Made by a program: the position numbers and the translations under genes. The notes under the pieces were generated by a model. The model worked only from the letters and a program-made list of their open reading frames with translations. It was not told the DNA's origin and did not search any database. Of a DNA stretch of 64,000 bases, positions 46,459-58,876 are shown in pieces; positions within the stretch are counted from its first letter, which is position 1; every line of letters starts with the position of its first letter. The stretch lies in contig NZ_CP139141.1 of the NCBI RefSeq assembly GCF_034059295.1, positions 4,881,001 through 4,945,000 of the forward strand, given 5' to 3'. Source of the stretch: Pseudomonas sp. HR96. Its GTDB lineage: Bacteria > Pseudomonadota > Gammaproteobacteria > Pseudomonadales > Pseudomonadaceae.

Positions 46459-48762
46459 ATGCCTTGTGCTTCACCGTTTCGCCCTACCCCACATCGGCTG
46501 TCCGTACTCGCCCTGGCGGTCTCGATCGCCCTGCCCGCAGCCATCGCCCAGGCCGACTCCGCCATGAGCACATTGGCGCCCATCACTATCACCGCCACCC
46601 GCCAGGCCGAGTCCGTCGACAAGGTACCGAGCACCGTTACCGTGACCGACCGCGAGGCGCTCGACCGCGACAACGTGCACAACCTTCACGACCTGGTGCG
46701 CCACGAGCCAGGCGTTTCGGTCGGCGGCGCCGGCAAGCGCAGCGGCACCAGCGGTTACAACATCCGCGGCATCGACGGCGATCGCGTGCTGACCCAAATC
46801 GACGGCGTCGAGGTGCCCAATGGCTTCTTCAGCGGCCCCTACGCGCAAACCTCGCGCAACTATGTCGACCCGGAGATCGTCAAGCGCGTGGAGATTCTGC
46901 GCGGCCCGGCTTCGGTGCTGTACGGCAGCAACGCCATTGGCGGGGCGGTCAGCTATTTCACCCTCGACCCCGAGGACATCATCAAGCCGGGCCAGGACAC
47001 TGGCGCGCGGCTCAAGACCGGCTACAACTCCGCCGACAACAGCAACCTGACCTCGGGCACTTTCGCCGGGCGCAGCGAGGTCTTCGACGGCCTGCTGCAC
47101 TTCAGCCAGCGCAATGGCCGCGAGACCGAGTCCTACGGCGACATCGGCAGCACCGGCCTGGGCCGTACCGCAGCCAACCCGCTGCAGGCGCGCACCACCA
47201 ATGTCCTGGCCAAGGCCGGCTGGAACTACGCCGACGACGCGCGCCTGGGCCTGACCTATGAAAAATATGACGACGACCGCCACTCCAGCCAGAAGAGCGC
47301 GGTGGGTGGGCCCTTTGCCGGCGGTGTCGGGCGCAACATGTACCGCAGCCGCCAGGCGTGGGACACCGTCAGCCGCGAGCGCTTCGGCCTGAATCAGGAC
47401 TTCACCCTCGACTCGATGCTGGCCGACCGCGGCAAATGGAGCCTGAACTACCAGATCGCCAAGACCGACCAGCACACCGAGGAGCACTATTCGGTGCCCT
47501 TCAGCCGCGAAGTGCTGCGGGTGCGCGATACCGAGTACAAGGAACGCCTGTGGACCCTCGACGGGCAGCTGGACAAAGCCTTCGAGGTTGGCGAAAGCCA
47601 GCACCTGCTGACCTACGGCGCGACCCTCAAGCGTCAGCAGGTCACCGGCCTGCGCAGCGGCTACGGCAACTGCCTGGTGGTGCTGGGAAGCTGCCGAGTC
47701 GTGGGCGCGGACAGCCCGCAGGACCGCCTGCAAAGGTCCAGCGACTTCCCCGACCCTACCGTCTACACCGCCAGCCTGTTCGCCCAGGACCAGATCAGCT
47801 GGGACCAGTGGACCCTGCTGCCCGGCGCCCGCTACGACTACACACGCATGGCGCCGCGCATCACCGACGAATTCCTGCGCACCGTCGATCCCAAGGGCGA
47901 CGCCCAGATCAACGACGACAGCAAGACATGGCACCGCTTCACCCCACGCCTGGGCCTGACCTACGCCTTCGATGCGCACTACACCGGTTATGGCCAATAC
48001 AGCCAGGGCTTTCGTACGCCCACGGCAAAAATGCTGTTCGGCCGCTTCGAAAGCCGCAACCCGGAGTACATCGTCGAGCCCAACCCCGGCCTGAAGCCCG
48101 AACGTAGCCAGAGCTTCGAGACCGGCCTGCGCGGCCAATTCGACGCCGGCAGCTTCGACCTGGCGCTGTTCTACAACCAATACCGCAATTTCATCAACGA
48201 AGACGCCGTGGCAGCCGGCTCCGACCAGGTCACCTTCCAGAGCAACAACATCGACCACGCCACCATCTTCGGCGCCGAGCTCAAGGGCCGGGTCGAGCTC
48301 GACCACTTCGGCGCAGCCGAAGGCTTTTATGGCCGCGGTTCGCTGGCCTGGGCTCGTGGTCGCAACGACGACAACGGCCAGCCGATCAACAGCATCAACC
48401 CGTTGACCGGCGTGCTCGGCCTGGGCTACGAACAGCGCCAGTACGGCGGCCTGCTCAGCTGGACCCTGGTGCAGAAGAAAACCCGTGTCGACGACACCAC
48501 CTTCTTCGCCCCGGACGGCGCCAGCCGGCAGTTCAGGACACCCGGCTTTGGCCTGCTTGACCTGACCGGCTTTTATAAAGTGCGCGATGACATTACCCTC
48601 AACGCAGGGCTGTACAACCTGACCGACAAGAAATACTGGCTGTGGGACGACGTGCGCAGCTACGACGGGGTTGGCGAGGCCTCCATGCTGGCGCCGGCCA
48701 ACCTCGATCGCCTGACCCAGCCGGGCCGCAACTTTTCGCTCAACGTGGTGTGGGACATCTGA
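46459..48762 (+). CDS. TonB-dependent heme/hemoglobin receptor
   Basis: The 767-residue outer-membrane protein starts at the ATG at 46459 after GGGAG and has a signal peptide (LSVLALAVSIALPAAIAQAD), a plug domain (VDKVPSTVTVTDREALDRDNV... RGIDGDRVLTQIDGV) and a 22-strand barrel. FRTP and EPNPGLKPE correspond to the FRAP and NPNL boxes of heme receptors. The mature N-terminus goes straight to a TonB-box/plug region and lacks the roughly 80-residue STN signalling domain. A heme oxygenase gene follows 48 bases later, so the pair imports heme and frees its iron. Confidence 0.92.
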   Translation: MPCASPFRPTPHRLSVLALAVSIALPAAIAQADSAMSTLAPITITATRQAESVDKVPSTVTVTDREALDRDNVHNLHDLVRHEPGVSVGGAGKRSGTSGYNIRGIDGDRVLTQIDGVEVPNGFFSGPYAQTSRNYVDPEIVKRVEILRGPASVLYGSNAIGGAVSYFTLDPEDIIKPGQDTGARLKTGYNSADNSNLTSGTFAGRSEVFDGLLHFSQRNGRETESYGDIGSTGLGRTAANPLQARTTNVLAKAGWNYADDARLGLTYEKYDDDRHSSQKSAVGGPFAGGVGRNMYRSRQAWDTVSRERFGLNQDFTLDSMLADRGKWSLNYQIAKTDQHTEEHYSVPFSREVLRVRDTEYKERLWTLDGQLDKAFEVGESQHLLTYGATLKRQQVTGLRSGYGNCLVVLGSCRVVGADSPQDRLQRSSDFPDPTVYTASLFAQDQISWDQWTLLPGARYDYTRMAPRITDEFLRTVDPKGDAQINDDSKTWHRFTPRLGLTYAFDAHYTGYGQYSQGFRTPTAKMLFGRFESRNPEYIVEPNPGLKPERSQSFETGLRGQFDAGSFDLALFYNQYRNFINEDAVAAGSDQVTFQSNNIDHATIFGAELKGRVELDHFGAAEGFYGRGSLAWARGRNDDNGQPINSINPLTGVLGLGYEQRQYGGLLSWTLVQKKTRVDDTTFFAPDGASRQFRTPGFGLLDLTGFYKVRDDITLNAGLYNLTDKKYWLWDDVRSYDGVGEASMLAPANLDRLTQPGRNFSLNVVWDI

Positions 48763-48810
48763 CCTGCCTGCCACCCTGTACGCATGACCCACTCAATTCA
48801 GGAAGACCGC

Positions 48811-49413
48811 ATGACCACCGAAAACACTACCGCCCAGCCCCGCTCCGCCCGCCTGCGCGCCCTCAGCCAGAGCCTGCACGACAGCCTCGAGCATGCCGTG
48901 GCCGCTTACGCGCCCTTCGACAGCCGGGAAAGCTACGGTCATTTCTTGCAGATGCAGTACCTCTTCCAGTCCCAACTCAAGGCCCTGTACCAGGACCCGG
49001 CGTTGGTGGCGATCTTTCCCGACCTGCCTGGGCGCTGCCGCGCCGACGCAGCACTGGCCGACCTTGCCGACCTCGGCGTGCCCGTGCCGGCAGAGCTTGC
49101 GGGTGCACCGAGCAACCTGAGCCAGGCCCAGGCGCTGACCTGGATCCGCGTCTCCGAAGGCTCCAAGCTGGGCGCCGCCATCCTCATCAAGCGGGCCAAT
49201 GCCCTGGGCCTGGACAAGGACTTCGGTGCGCGCCATCTGGCCGAGCCCGAGGGCGGTCGCATGCCTGCCTGGAAGGCCTTCAACCAGGTCTTCGACGCGC
49301 TGCCCTTCACCGCCGCCGAGGAAGCCGAAGCCGATCAAGCCGTCATCGACGCCTTCTCCCGTCTGCAGGTACTCTTGCGCCACACTTACGCCGGGCAACC
49401 GGAAACCGTCTGA
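48811..49413 (+). CDS. hemO: Heme oxygenase, HemO/PigA type
   Basis: The 200-residue protein matches bacterial HemO proteins (LRALSQSLHDSLEHAVAAYAPF with the proximal His; EGSKLGAAILIKRANALGLD; ARHLAEPEGGR). It cleaves heme in the cytoplasm with NADPH-supplied electrons to biliverdin, CO and Fe2+. The ATG at 48811 has AGGA at normal distance; an upstream in-frame ATG at 48784 lacks one. It lies 48 bases downstream of the heme receptor gene and would be controlled by the same Fur-regulated promoter. Confidence 0.93.
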   Translation: MTTENTTAQPRSARLRALSQSLHDSLEHAVAAYAPFDSRESYGHFLQMQYLFQSQLKALYQDPALVAIFPDLPGRCRADAALADLADLGVPVPAELAGAPSNLSQAQALTWIRVSEGSKLGAAILIKRANALGLDKDFGARHLAEPEGGRMPAWKAFNQVFDALPFTAAEEAEADQAVIDAFSRLQVLLRHTYAGQPETV

Positions 49414-49483
49414 CCTGTCCCGGCCAACGGGATACACCGGGGCGGCTTCGCGCCCCGGTGAACGCTTTCGATGCAACGGCGCC

Positions 49484-49885
49484 ATGGACAATCCAACACC
49501 TCAACGCTCCAAACTCGCCCGGGTGCTCTATGCCATCCTGGCCTACACCTGCGTGGCGATCGGCCTGATAGCCATCGTCGTGCCCGGCCTGCCCACCACC
49601 GAGTTCATCCTGGTCGCCGCCTGGGCGGCGACCCGCAGTTCGCCGCGCCTGAGCGCCTGGCTGGAAAACCATCGAGTGTTCGGCCCCTTGCTGCACAACT
49701 GGCGCAACGGCCGGGTCATCCCGCGCAAGGCCAAACTCAGCGCCACCCTCAGCATGCTGGTCTGCGCGGTGGTGATGTGGTTCACCCTGCCCCACCACTG
49801 GTTCCTGTTCACCGCCATCGCCTGCATGGTAATGGTCAACCTGTGGATCTGGTCGCGACCCGAGCAGGTGGTCGCGGCTGACTAA
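49484..49885 (+). CDS. DUF454/YbaN-family inner-membrane protein
   Basis: The 133-residue protein has three hydrophobic segments and the YbaN family core (GLIAIVVPGLPTTEFILVAAWAATRSSPRLSAWLENHR; RVIPRKAKL). No function is established for the family; in other pseudomonads it often lies next to heme or iron genes, which fits the hemO neighbour 70 bases upstream. The start is an ATG at 49484. It is followed by a 102-base gap to the chemoreceptor gene. Confidence 0.82.
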   Translation: MDNPTPQRSKLARVLYAILAYTCVAIGLIAIVVPGLPTTEFILVAAWAATRSSPRLSAWLENHRVFGPLLHNWRNGRVIPRKAKLSATLSMLVCAVVMWFTLPHHWFLFTAIACMVMVNLWIWSRPEQVVAAD

Positions 49886-49987
49886 AGTTTCATCCGGCCA
49901 CGCCGATGCGCTCTCACGCTAGAAGGATTTGGCGGGGCGCAGCTGACTGACTCGCGCCGTCCATCATCCGTTCGCGAGCGCCACAGC

Positions 49988-52126
49988 ATGTTTCAATCTA
50001 TTTCAATTCGCCTGAAAATCGTGCTCCTGGCCGGGCTCTGCCTGCTGGCCGTGGTCACTTCCATCGTCGCCATGAACATCTGGCAGACCCGGCAAAGCAA
50101 CCTGCTGGTCGGCAGCTCCAGCCAGCAGATGCTGGCCAGCAGCGTCGACAAGCTGCTCGATGCCAAGGCCGCCGAAAAGGCCGCCGTCATGCAGAAGACC
50201 TTCGGCGACAGCCTGCTGGTGGTCACTGCCCTGGCCGACCAGGTGCTCGACCTGCGCAGCGCTGCGAACCGCCGCAGCCTGACCCCGGCCGTGCTGCGCG
50301 AAGACCTCAATAACGCCCTGCACACAGCCTTCGAACGCAACAAGGGCGTGCTGGGCGTGTGGCTGGTGTTCGAACCTGATGCACTGGACGGCCACGACGC
50401 CGATTTCCTCAACGACCTGCCCCACGGCGGCAACCAGAATGGCCAATTTGCCAGCTACTGGACCCGCCCCGACGGCACCGCCAACAACCAGCCCATCGAG
50501 CAGGCGGACCTGGTCAAGACCGATGTCGGCATCAGCGGCGCGGCGTACAACAGCTGGTACACCTGCCCGAAAGATACTGGCCAGACCTGCATGCTGGAGC
50601 CTTACACCGACACCATCGGCGGCCAGACCATCCTGATGACCACCACCTCGCTGCCCATTCGCGTGGACGGCAAGGTCATCGGCGTGATCGGTATCGACAC
50701 CGCCCTCGACTCCCTGCAGAGCGCTGCGGTCAAGGCTCAGAGCGAGTTGTTCGGCGGCGCCGGGCACATGCTCATCGTCTCCGGCACCGGCGTGATCGCC
50801 GCCAACAGCTCGGACGCCGCCAGCATGGGCAAGAAGATCGACCAGGTGATCGCCAGCGAAGCGGCACAGATCAAGCAGCTGCTGGCCTCCGGCAATGCCA
50901 GCGTGATCGAGCAGGGCGAGACGATTCGCGCCGTGCACCCGGTGCAGTTGTTGCCGGGCAGCAAACCCTGGGGCGTGATCATCGACCTGCCGCAGCAGGT
51001 GCTGCTGGCCGACGCGATCAAACTGCAGGCCCTGCTCGATGACGCGCAGACCAGCGGCACACTCAAGGCGCTGCTGGTGGCGGCCGTTGCCGGCCTGGTG
51101 GGCCTGCTGCTGCTGTGGCTGACCGCCTCGGGCGTGACCCGGCCAATCAACGGCGTGGCCGCCATGCTCAAGGCCATCGCCAGCGGCGACGGCGACCTCA
51201 CCCAGCGCCTGCACTACGCCAGGCAGGACGAACTGGGCGAACTGGTGAGCTGGTTCAACCGCTTCCTCGACAAGCTTCAGCCGACCATCGCGCAGATCAA
51301 GCAAAGCATCACCGAGGCCCGCGCCACTGCCGATCAGTCCTCGGAGATCGCGCGGCAGACCAGTGACGGCATGCAGGTGCAGTTCCGCGAAATCGACCAG
51401 GTGGCCACCGCCTCCAACGAGATGAGCGCCACCGCCCAGGATGTCGCCAGCAGCGCTTCCAACGCGGCCAGCGCCGCGCGCGGCGCCGACCAGTCGGCCC
51501 GCGACGGCATGAGCATCATCGAGCGCAGTACCCGCGACATCACCCTGCTCGCCGAAGAGGTGAGCAAGGCGGTCGCCGAGGTCGAAGAGCTGGCGGTCAA
51601 CAGCGAGCAGATCGGCTCGGTGCTGGAAGTTATCCGCTCGATCGCCGAACAGACCAACCTGCTCGCGCTCAACGCCGCCATCGAAGCCGCCCGTGCTGGC
51701 GAAAGCGGCCGAGGCTTCGCCGTGGTCGCCGATGAAGTGCGCAACCTGGCCAAGCGCACCCAGGACTCGGTTGAGGAGATCCGCCTGGTCATTGAGCGCA
51801 TCCAGAACGGCACCCGCGGCGTGGTGCAGACCATGCACTCCAGCCAGAGCAAGGCCCAGGACAACGCCGGGCAGATTCAACATGCGGTGCAGGCGCTGGG
51901 CAAGATCAGCGACGCGGTGACGGTCATCAGCGACATGAACCTGCAGATCGCCAGCGCCGCCGAACAGCAGAGCGCCGTGGCCGAAGAGGTCAACCGCAAC
52001 GTCTCTGCGATCCGTACGGTCACCGAAACCCTGACCGGCCAGGCCACCGAATCGGCCCAGGTGAGCAGCCAGCTCAACGCCCTGGCGACGCAGCAGATGC
52101 GCCTAATGGATCAGTTCCGGGTGTGA
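49988..52126 (+). CDS. Methyl-accepting chemotaxis protein with dCache sensor
   Basis: The 712-residue receptor has a membrane segment near residues 8-30, a periplasmic dCache domain (about 35-355), a second segment ([17 protein letters not shown]), HAMP and a cytoplasmic signalling hairpin ([42 protein letters not shown]). The ligand loop reads [15 protein letters not shown]...EPYTD, not the RPWY of amino-acid receptors, and has a Cys-x8-Cys pair. The ligand is therefore uncertain. No CheR pentapeptide is seen at the C-terminus. A small GCGCCC/GGGCGC stem follows the stop. Confidence 0.92.
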   Translation: MFQSISIRLKIVLLAGLCLLAVVTSIVAMNIWQTRQSNLLVGSSSQQMLASSVDKLLDAKAAEKAAVMQKTFGDSLLVVTALADQVLDLRSAANRRSLTPAVLREDLNNALHTAFERNKGVLGVWLVFEPDALDGHDADFLNDLPHGGNQNGQFASYWTRPDGTANNQPIEQADLVKTDVGISGAAYNSWYTCPKDTGQTCMLEPYTDTIGGQTILMTTTSLPIRVDGKVIGVIGIDTALDSLQSAAVKAQSELFGGAGHMLIVSGTGVIAANSSDAASMGKKIDQVIASEAAQIKQLLASGNASVIEQGETIRAVHPVQLLPGSKPWGVIIDLPQQVLLADAIKLQALLDDAQTSGTLKALLVAAVAGLVGLLLLWLTASGVTRPINGVAAMLKAIASGDGDLTQRLHYARQDELGELVSWFNRFLDKLQPTIAQIKQSITEARATADQSSEIARQTSDGMQVQFREIDQVATASNEMSATAQDVASSASNAASAARGADQSARDGMSIIERSTRDITLLAEEVSKAVAEVEELAVNSEQIGSVLEVIRSIAEQTNLLALNAAIEAARAGESGRGFAVVADEVRNLAKRTQDSVEEIRLVIERIQNGTRGVVQTMHSSQSKAQDNAGQIQHAVQALGKISDAVTVISDMNLQIASAAEQQSAVAEEVNRNVSAIRTVTETLTGQATESAQVSSQLNALATQQMRLMDQFRV

Positions 52127-52231
52127 ACGCGCCCGCCTGGGCGCCTCGCGCATGAAACTACCGTGATCGAGGGATCATCCCCGGTGCGTGGCGGTCTACC
52201 CCTGACCGCCACAAACCCCGGAGCGCTCAAC

Positions 52232-52588
52232 ATGTTCGAACCTGGCCACCTGCACATTACTCACACCGCCATCGCCAAACCCGACGTGAGTTACAGCATC
52301 GACCTGCGTTACGAAACCTGCACCGACCCGGTAGAAGGCAGCTGCATGCTGTTCAAGCTCAGCGGCAGCATTGCTGGCAAGGCCTTCGAAGATCAGTTCC
52401 AGCTGCCCCGCGACAGCGCCTTCAACTTCGCCAGCAAGGTCGACCGCAGCGCCCGCAAGCATGGCCTGCCGGCCAGCCAGTCGCTGCCGTTGATCGAGCA
52501 CCACCAGTACGACGCGATGTTTGCCGACGTGCGCCAGCAGCTCGACCTGCGCAGTGGCGAACCGATGCAACCGCAGCACATCCGCTGA
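52232..52588 (+). CDS. DUF5064-family protein
   Basis: Unrecognised in function, this 118-residue protein fits the pseudomonad DUF5064 family (MFEPGHLHITHTAIAKPDVSYSIDLRYETC). It is soluble, with no signal peptide or membrane segment. The ATG at 52232 follows GGAG; an in-frame start further upstream (52163) has no ribosome site. An 8-bp hairpin (GTGGCGGT/ACCGCCAC, 52188-52212) lies just before it. It is separated from the toxin-antitoxin pair by 81 bases, so a link is unlikely. Confidence 0.7.
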   Translation: MFEPGHLHITHTAIAKPDVSYSIDLRYETCTDPVEGSCMLFKLSGSIAGKAFEDQFQLPRDSAFNFASKVDRSARKHGLPASQSLPLIEHHQYDAMFADVRQQLDLRSGEPMQPQHIR

Positions 52589-52616
52589 GTGCAACATCCA
52601 GATATAGATGCGCTGG

Positions 52617-52634
52617 TTGTTTTAATCCATACAA
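52617..52634. promoter_or_regulatory. Possible autoregulatory operator of the RES-Xre pair
   Basis: TTGT and ACAA form an inverted repeat with a 10-base spacer, 36 bases before the antitoxin ATG. Xre/MbcA-type antitoxins often bind such inverted repeats. Confidence 0.35.
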
Positions 52635-52669
52635 GGAGTAAGCTGGGTCCATCCTCCCAGGAGAAGCCC

Positions 52670-53086
52670 ATGCCGCATCTCGCCCACGCCTCCCCTGCTG
52701 ACCTGCAAGCCAGCGACCTGCAAGGCGGCGATGCCGGGCGGGTCGCCTTGAAGTTCTTCTTCCAGCTGATGGAGCTGTGGCAGTGCAATGTCGAGCAGCA
52801 GCGCAAACTGCTCGGTGCCATCGGCAATTCCACTTATTTCAACTGGAAGAAGCAGCCTGCCGTGCGCCTGCCACAGGACACCCTCGAGCGCATTTCCTAT
52901 CTCATGGGCATTCACAAGGCGCTGCGCATCCTCTTCAGCAATCAGCCGGAGCGCGCTTATGAATGGGTGCACAAGGCCAATCAAGCCGCCCCGTTCAATG
53001 GCCAGTCGGCGCTGGACTACATGCTGGCCGGGCGCGTGGTGGACCTGAGCGACGTGCGTCGCTACCTCGACGGCGTGCGCGGCTGA
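52670..53086 (+). CDS. Antitoxin Xre/MbcA/ParS-type (DUF2384)
   Basis: The 138-residue product has an N-terminal helix-turn-helix-like half (ALKFFFQLMELWQCNVEQQRKLLGAIGNSTYFNWKKQ) and a C-terminal toxin-binding domain (LMGIHKALRILFSNQPERAYEWVHKANQAAPFNGQSALDYMLAGRVVDLSDVRRYLDGVRG), the MbcA/ParS/Xre pattern of RES-domain toxin partners. The start is the ATG at 52670, after GGAGAAG, so 27 extra in-frame codons upstream are ignored. Its TGA overlaps the toxin ATG (TGATG), so translation is coupled. It should neutralise the RES protein and repress its own promoter. Confidence 0.85.
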   Translation: MPHLAHASPADLQASDLQGGDAGRVALKFFFQLMELWQCNVEQQRKLLGAIGNSTYFNWKKQPAVRLPQDTLERISYLMGIHKALRILFSNQPERAYEWVHKANQAAPFNGQSALDYMLAGRVVDLSDVRRYLDGVRG

Positions 53087-53766
53087 TGGCAGCCCCGCTG
53101 CTCCCAGGATGGGACAACGCCTACCGCATCATCAACAGCGCCTTCCCACCGATCGATATCTTCGAGGACACCCTGGACCCCGAAGACCTGGAAGTCGCCT
53201 TTCTGATCGAGGCCATGACCAACGATCGGCTGCGTGATCAAGCCGGTTCGCTGCAGCGCGTGGCCCCGGCTGATCGGGTCAGCGGCCCGGGGTCGACGGC
53301 GGTGATGGCAGCCTTTACCCATATCGGTCGGCCCAGCCGATTCACCGACGGCAGCTACGGCGTCTATTACTGCGCCAGCAGCCTGGAGGCGGCCATTGCC
53401 GAAACGCGCTATCACCAGGAAGCCTTCTGGCGCGCCACCTGTGAAGACAGCATCGAAGTCACCATGCGCAGCTACATCAACCAGGTGGTAAAGCCCATGC
53501 ACGACGTGCGCAGGCGCGCCGCCCTGCACGATCCCTCCCCCGCCACCTATGGGCGCTGCCAACAACTGGCCCGCGACCTGCGGCAAACCGGGGCCTGGGG
53601 CCTGCTGTACCGCAGCGTGCGTTCGCCCGGTGCCGAATGCGTCGCCGCCTTGCGGCCACCCGCCGTCAGCCTGCCGGTGCAGGGTGCGCATTTTCGCTAC
53701 CGCTGGGACGGCAAGGCCCAGCGCTTTTTGCACGTGCTGGAGGTCCACCTGTACACCAGCCAATAG
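53086..53766 (+). CDS. RES-domain toxin (NAD+-consuming type II toxin)
   Basis: The 226-residue protein has a RES domain with the family core (PSRFTDGSYGVYYCASSLEAAIAET; WGLLYRSVRSPGAECVAALRPPA). The Arg, Tyr and Glu residues expected in the active site are found there (SRF, YYC, AET). RES toxins such as Pseudomonas Res or mycobacterial MbcT degrade or phosphorolyse NAD+ and stop growth when the antitoxin is lost. It follows the antitoxin with a four-base overlapping junction. The base composition is similar to that of neighbours, so recent transfer is not evident. Confidence 0.85.
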   Translation: MAAPLLPGWDNAYRIINSAFPPIDIFEDTLDPEDLEVAFLIEAMTNDRLRDQAGSLQRVAPADRVSGPGSTAVMAAFTHIGRPSRFTDGSYGVYYCASSLEAAIAETRYHQEAFWRATCEDSIEVTMRSYINQVVKPMHDVRRRAALHDPSPATYGRCQQLARDLRQTGAWGLLYRSVRSPGAECVAALRPPAVSLPVQGAHFRYRWDGKAQRFLHVLEVHLYTSQ

Positions 53767-53828
53767 CCTGCTGCACCTGCCTGCCTCATACTGCCCGCCT
53801 CCGCCCACCAGAACTTCGCCACGCCTTC

Positions 53829-55337
<1,509 letters not shown>

Positions 55338-55347
55338 TCCACTTGAC

Positions 55348-55365
55348 TGTATGGATTTGACTACA
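55348..55365. promoter_or_regulatory. GcsR/TyrR-like box 1
   Basis: TGTATGGATTTGACTACA is TGTA-N10-TACA, the TyrR-box layout. It lies 159 bases upstream of the -24 element and is the first of three aligned sites. Confidence 0.55.
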
Positions 55366-55366
55366 C

Positions 55367-55384
55367 CGTATCGAATCCTTTACA
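55367..55384. promoter_or_regulatory. GcsR/TyrR-like box 2
   Basis: CGTATCGAATCCTTTACA matches box 1 at most fixed positions (YGTA...TACA). It abuts box 1 with one base between. Confidence 0.5.
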
Positions 55385-55436
55385 CACCCCTGGGGTCGCC
55401 CCGATGCGTGCCATCGACGGTGATGGCCCCACAACC

Positions 55437-55454
55437 CGTAGCGATTTCATTACA
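55437..55454. promoter_or_regulatory. GcsR/TyrR-like box 3
   Basis: CGTAGCGATTTCATTACA shares CGTA-N-CGA and TTTACA-like ends with box 2. It lies 53 bases before the -24 element. Confidence 0.5.
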
Positions 55455-55506
55455 GCCCGCTTCCGACGATGGCGGCCGCGCGCCCACATCCATTGCTTTC
55501 AACGAC

Positions 55507-55523
55507 TTGGCAACGAACTTGCT
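55507..55523 (+). promoter_or_regulatory. Sigma54 -24/-12 promoter of gcvH
   Basis: TTGGCAACGAACTTGCT has GG-N10-GC spacing and matches YTGGCA-N6-TTGCW. The predicted transcription start is near 55534, 49 bases before the gcvH ATG. It would be driven by GcsR. Confidence 0.75.
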
Positions 55524-55582
55524 AACTATCCCGGCAATTATGCCGTTGCCCGCCACGCCGAGCGGGCCTTTGAGGAGTCTTG

Positions 55583-55960
55583 ATGAGCCAGTTGCGATTC
55601 ACCGCCGAACACGAATGGCTGCGCGCCGAAGCCGATGGCAGCTACACGGTAGGCATCACTGCATTCGCCCAGGAGGCCTTGGGCGACGTGGTGTTCGTGC
55701 AATTGCCGGAGCTGGCACGCTACACCCGCAACGCCGAAGTCTCGGTGGTGGAATCGGTCAAGGCCGCCAGCAGCATCAACATGCCGCTCGACGGCGAGAT
55801 CGTCGAGGTCAACCCTGCCCTCGACGACACCCCCGAACTGGTCAACGACTCCCCACTGGGGCGTGGCTGGTTCTTCCGTTTCGTGGCGGCCAATCCGGCC
55901 GAGGTCGACGCACTTCTCGACCAACAGGCCTACGATAATCTGATCAGCGCCGCAGGTTGA
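55583..55960 (+). CDS. gcvH: Glycine cleavage system H protein
   Basis: The 125-residue lipoyl carrier has the conserved [23 protein letters not shown] segment with lipoylated Lys60. It shuttles the aminomethyl intermediate from GcvP to GcvT. The start is the ATG at 55583 with GAGGAG nine bases upstream. It is the first gene of a gcvH-gcvP-gcvT set under the sigma54 promoter. The gcvP ATG follows the stop by 11 bases. Confidence 0.96.
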   Translation: MSQLRFTAEHEWLRAEADGSYTVGITAFAQEALGDVVFVQLPELARYTRNAEVSVVESVKAASSINMPLDGEIVEVNPALDDTPELVNDSPLGRGWFFRFVAANPAEVDALLDQQAYDNLISAAG

Positions 55961-55971
55961 GGACTCAGGAC

Positions 55972-58824
<2,853 letters not shown>

Positions 58825-58832
58825 TGCTTGCT

Positions 58833-58855
58833 GGATGGCCGCGTAGCGGCCATCC
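58833..58855. other. Perfect 10-bp hairpin between gcvP and gcvT
   Basis: GGATGGCCGC pairs with GCGGCCATCC around a GTA loop, nine bases after the gcvP stop. There is no U-run. It may be a remnant of a lost gene boundary or an RNA stabiliser. Confidence 0.7.
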
Positions 58856-58876
58856 CCTCCCTCCAAGGAATTTCCG

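Noticed and set aside
46471..48792. 773-codon minus-strand open frame opposite the heme receptor
   Set aside because: It is antisense to a clearly recognised receptor and has low-complexity Val/Ala/Gly/Gln composition.
50003..51883. 626-codon minus-strand open frame opposite the chemoreceptor
   Set aside because: Antisense shadow of a gene with strong domain evidence.
52188..52212. Hairpin before the DUF5064 gene as a riboswitch
   Set aside because: It is a simple 8-bp stem with no aptamer-like core; nothing beyond a hairpin can be claimed.
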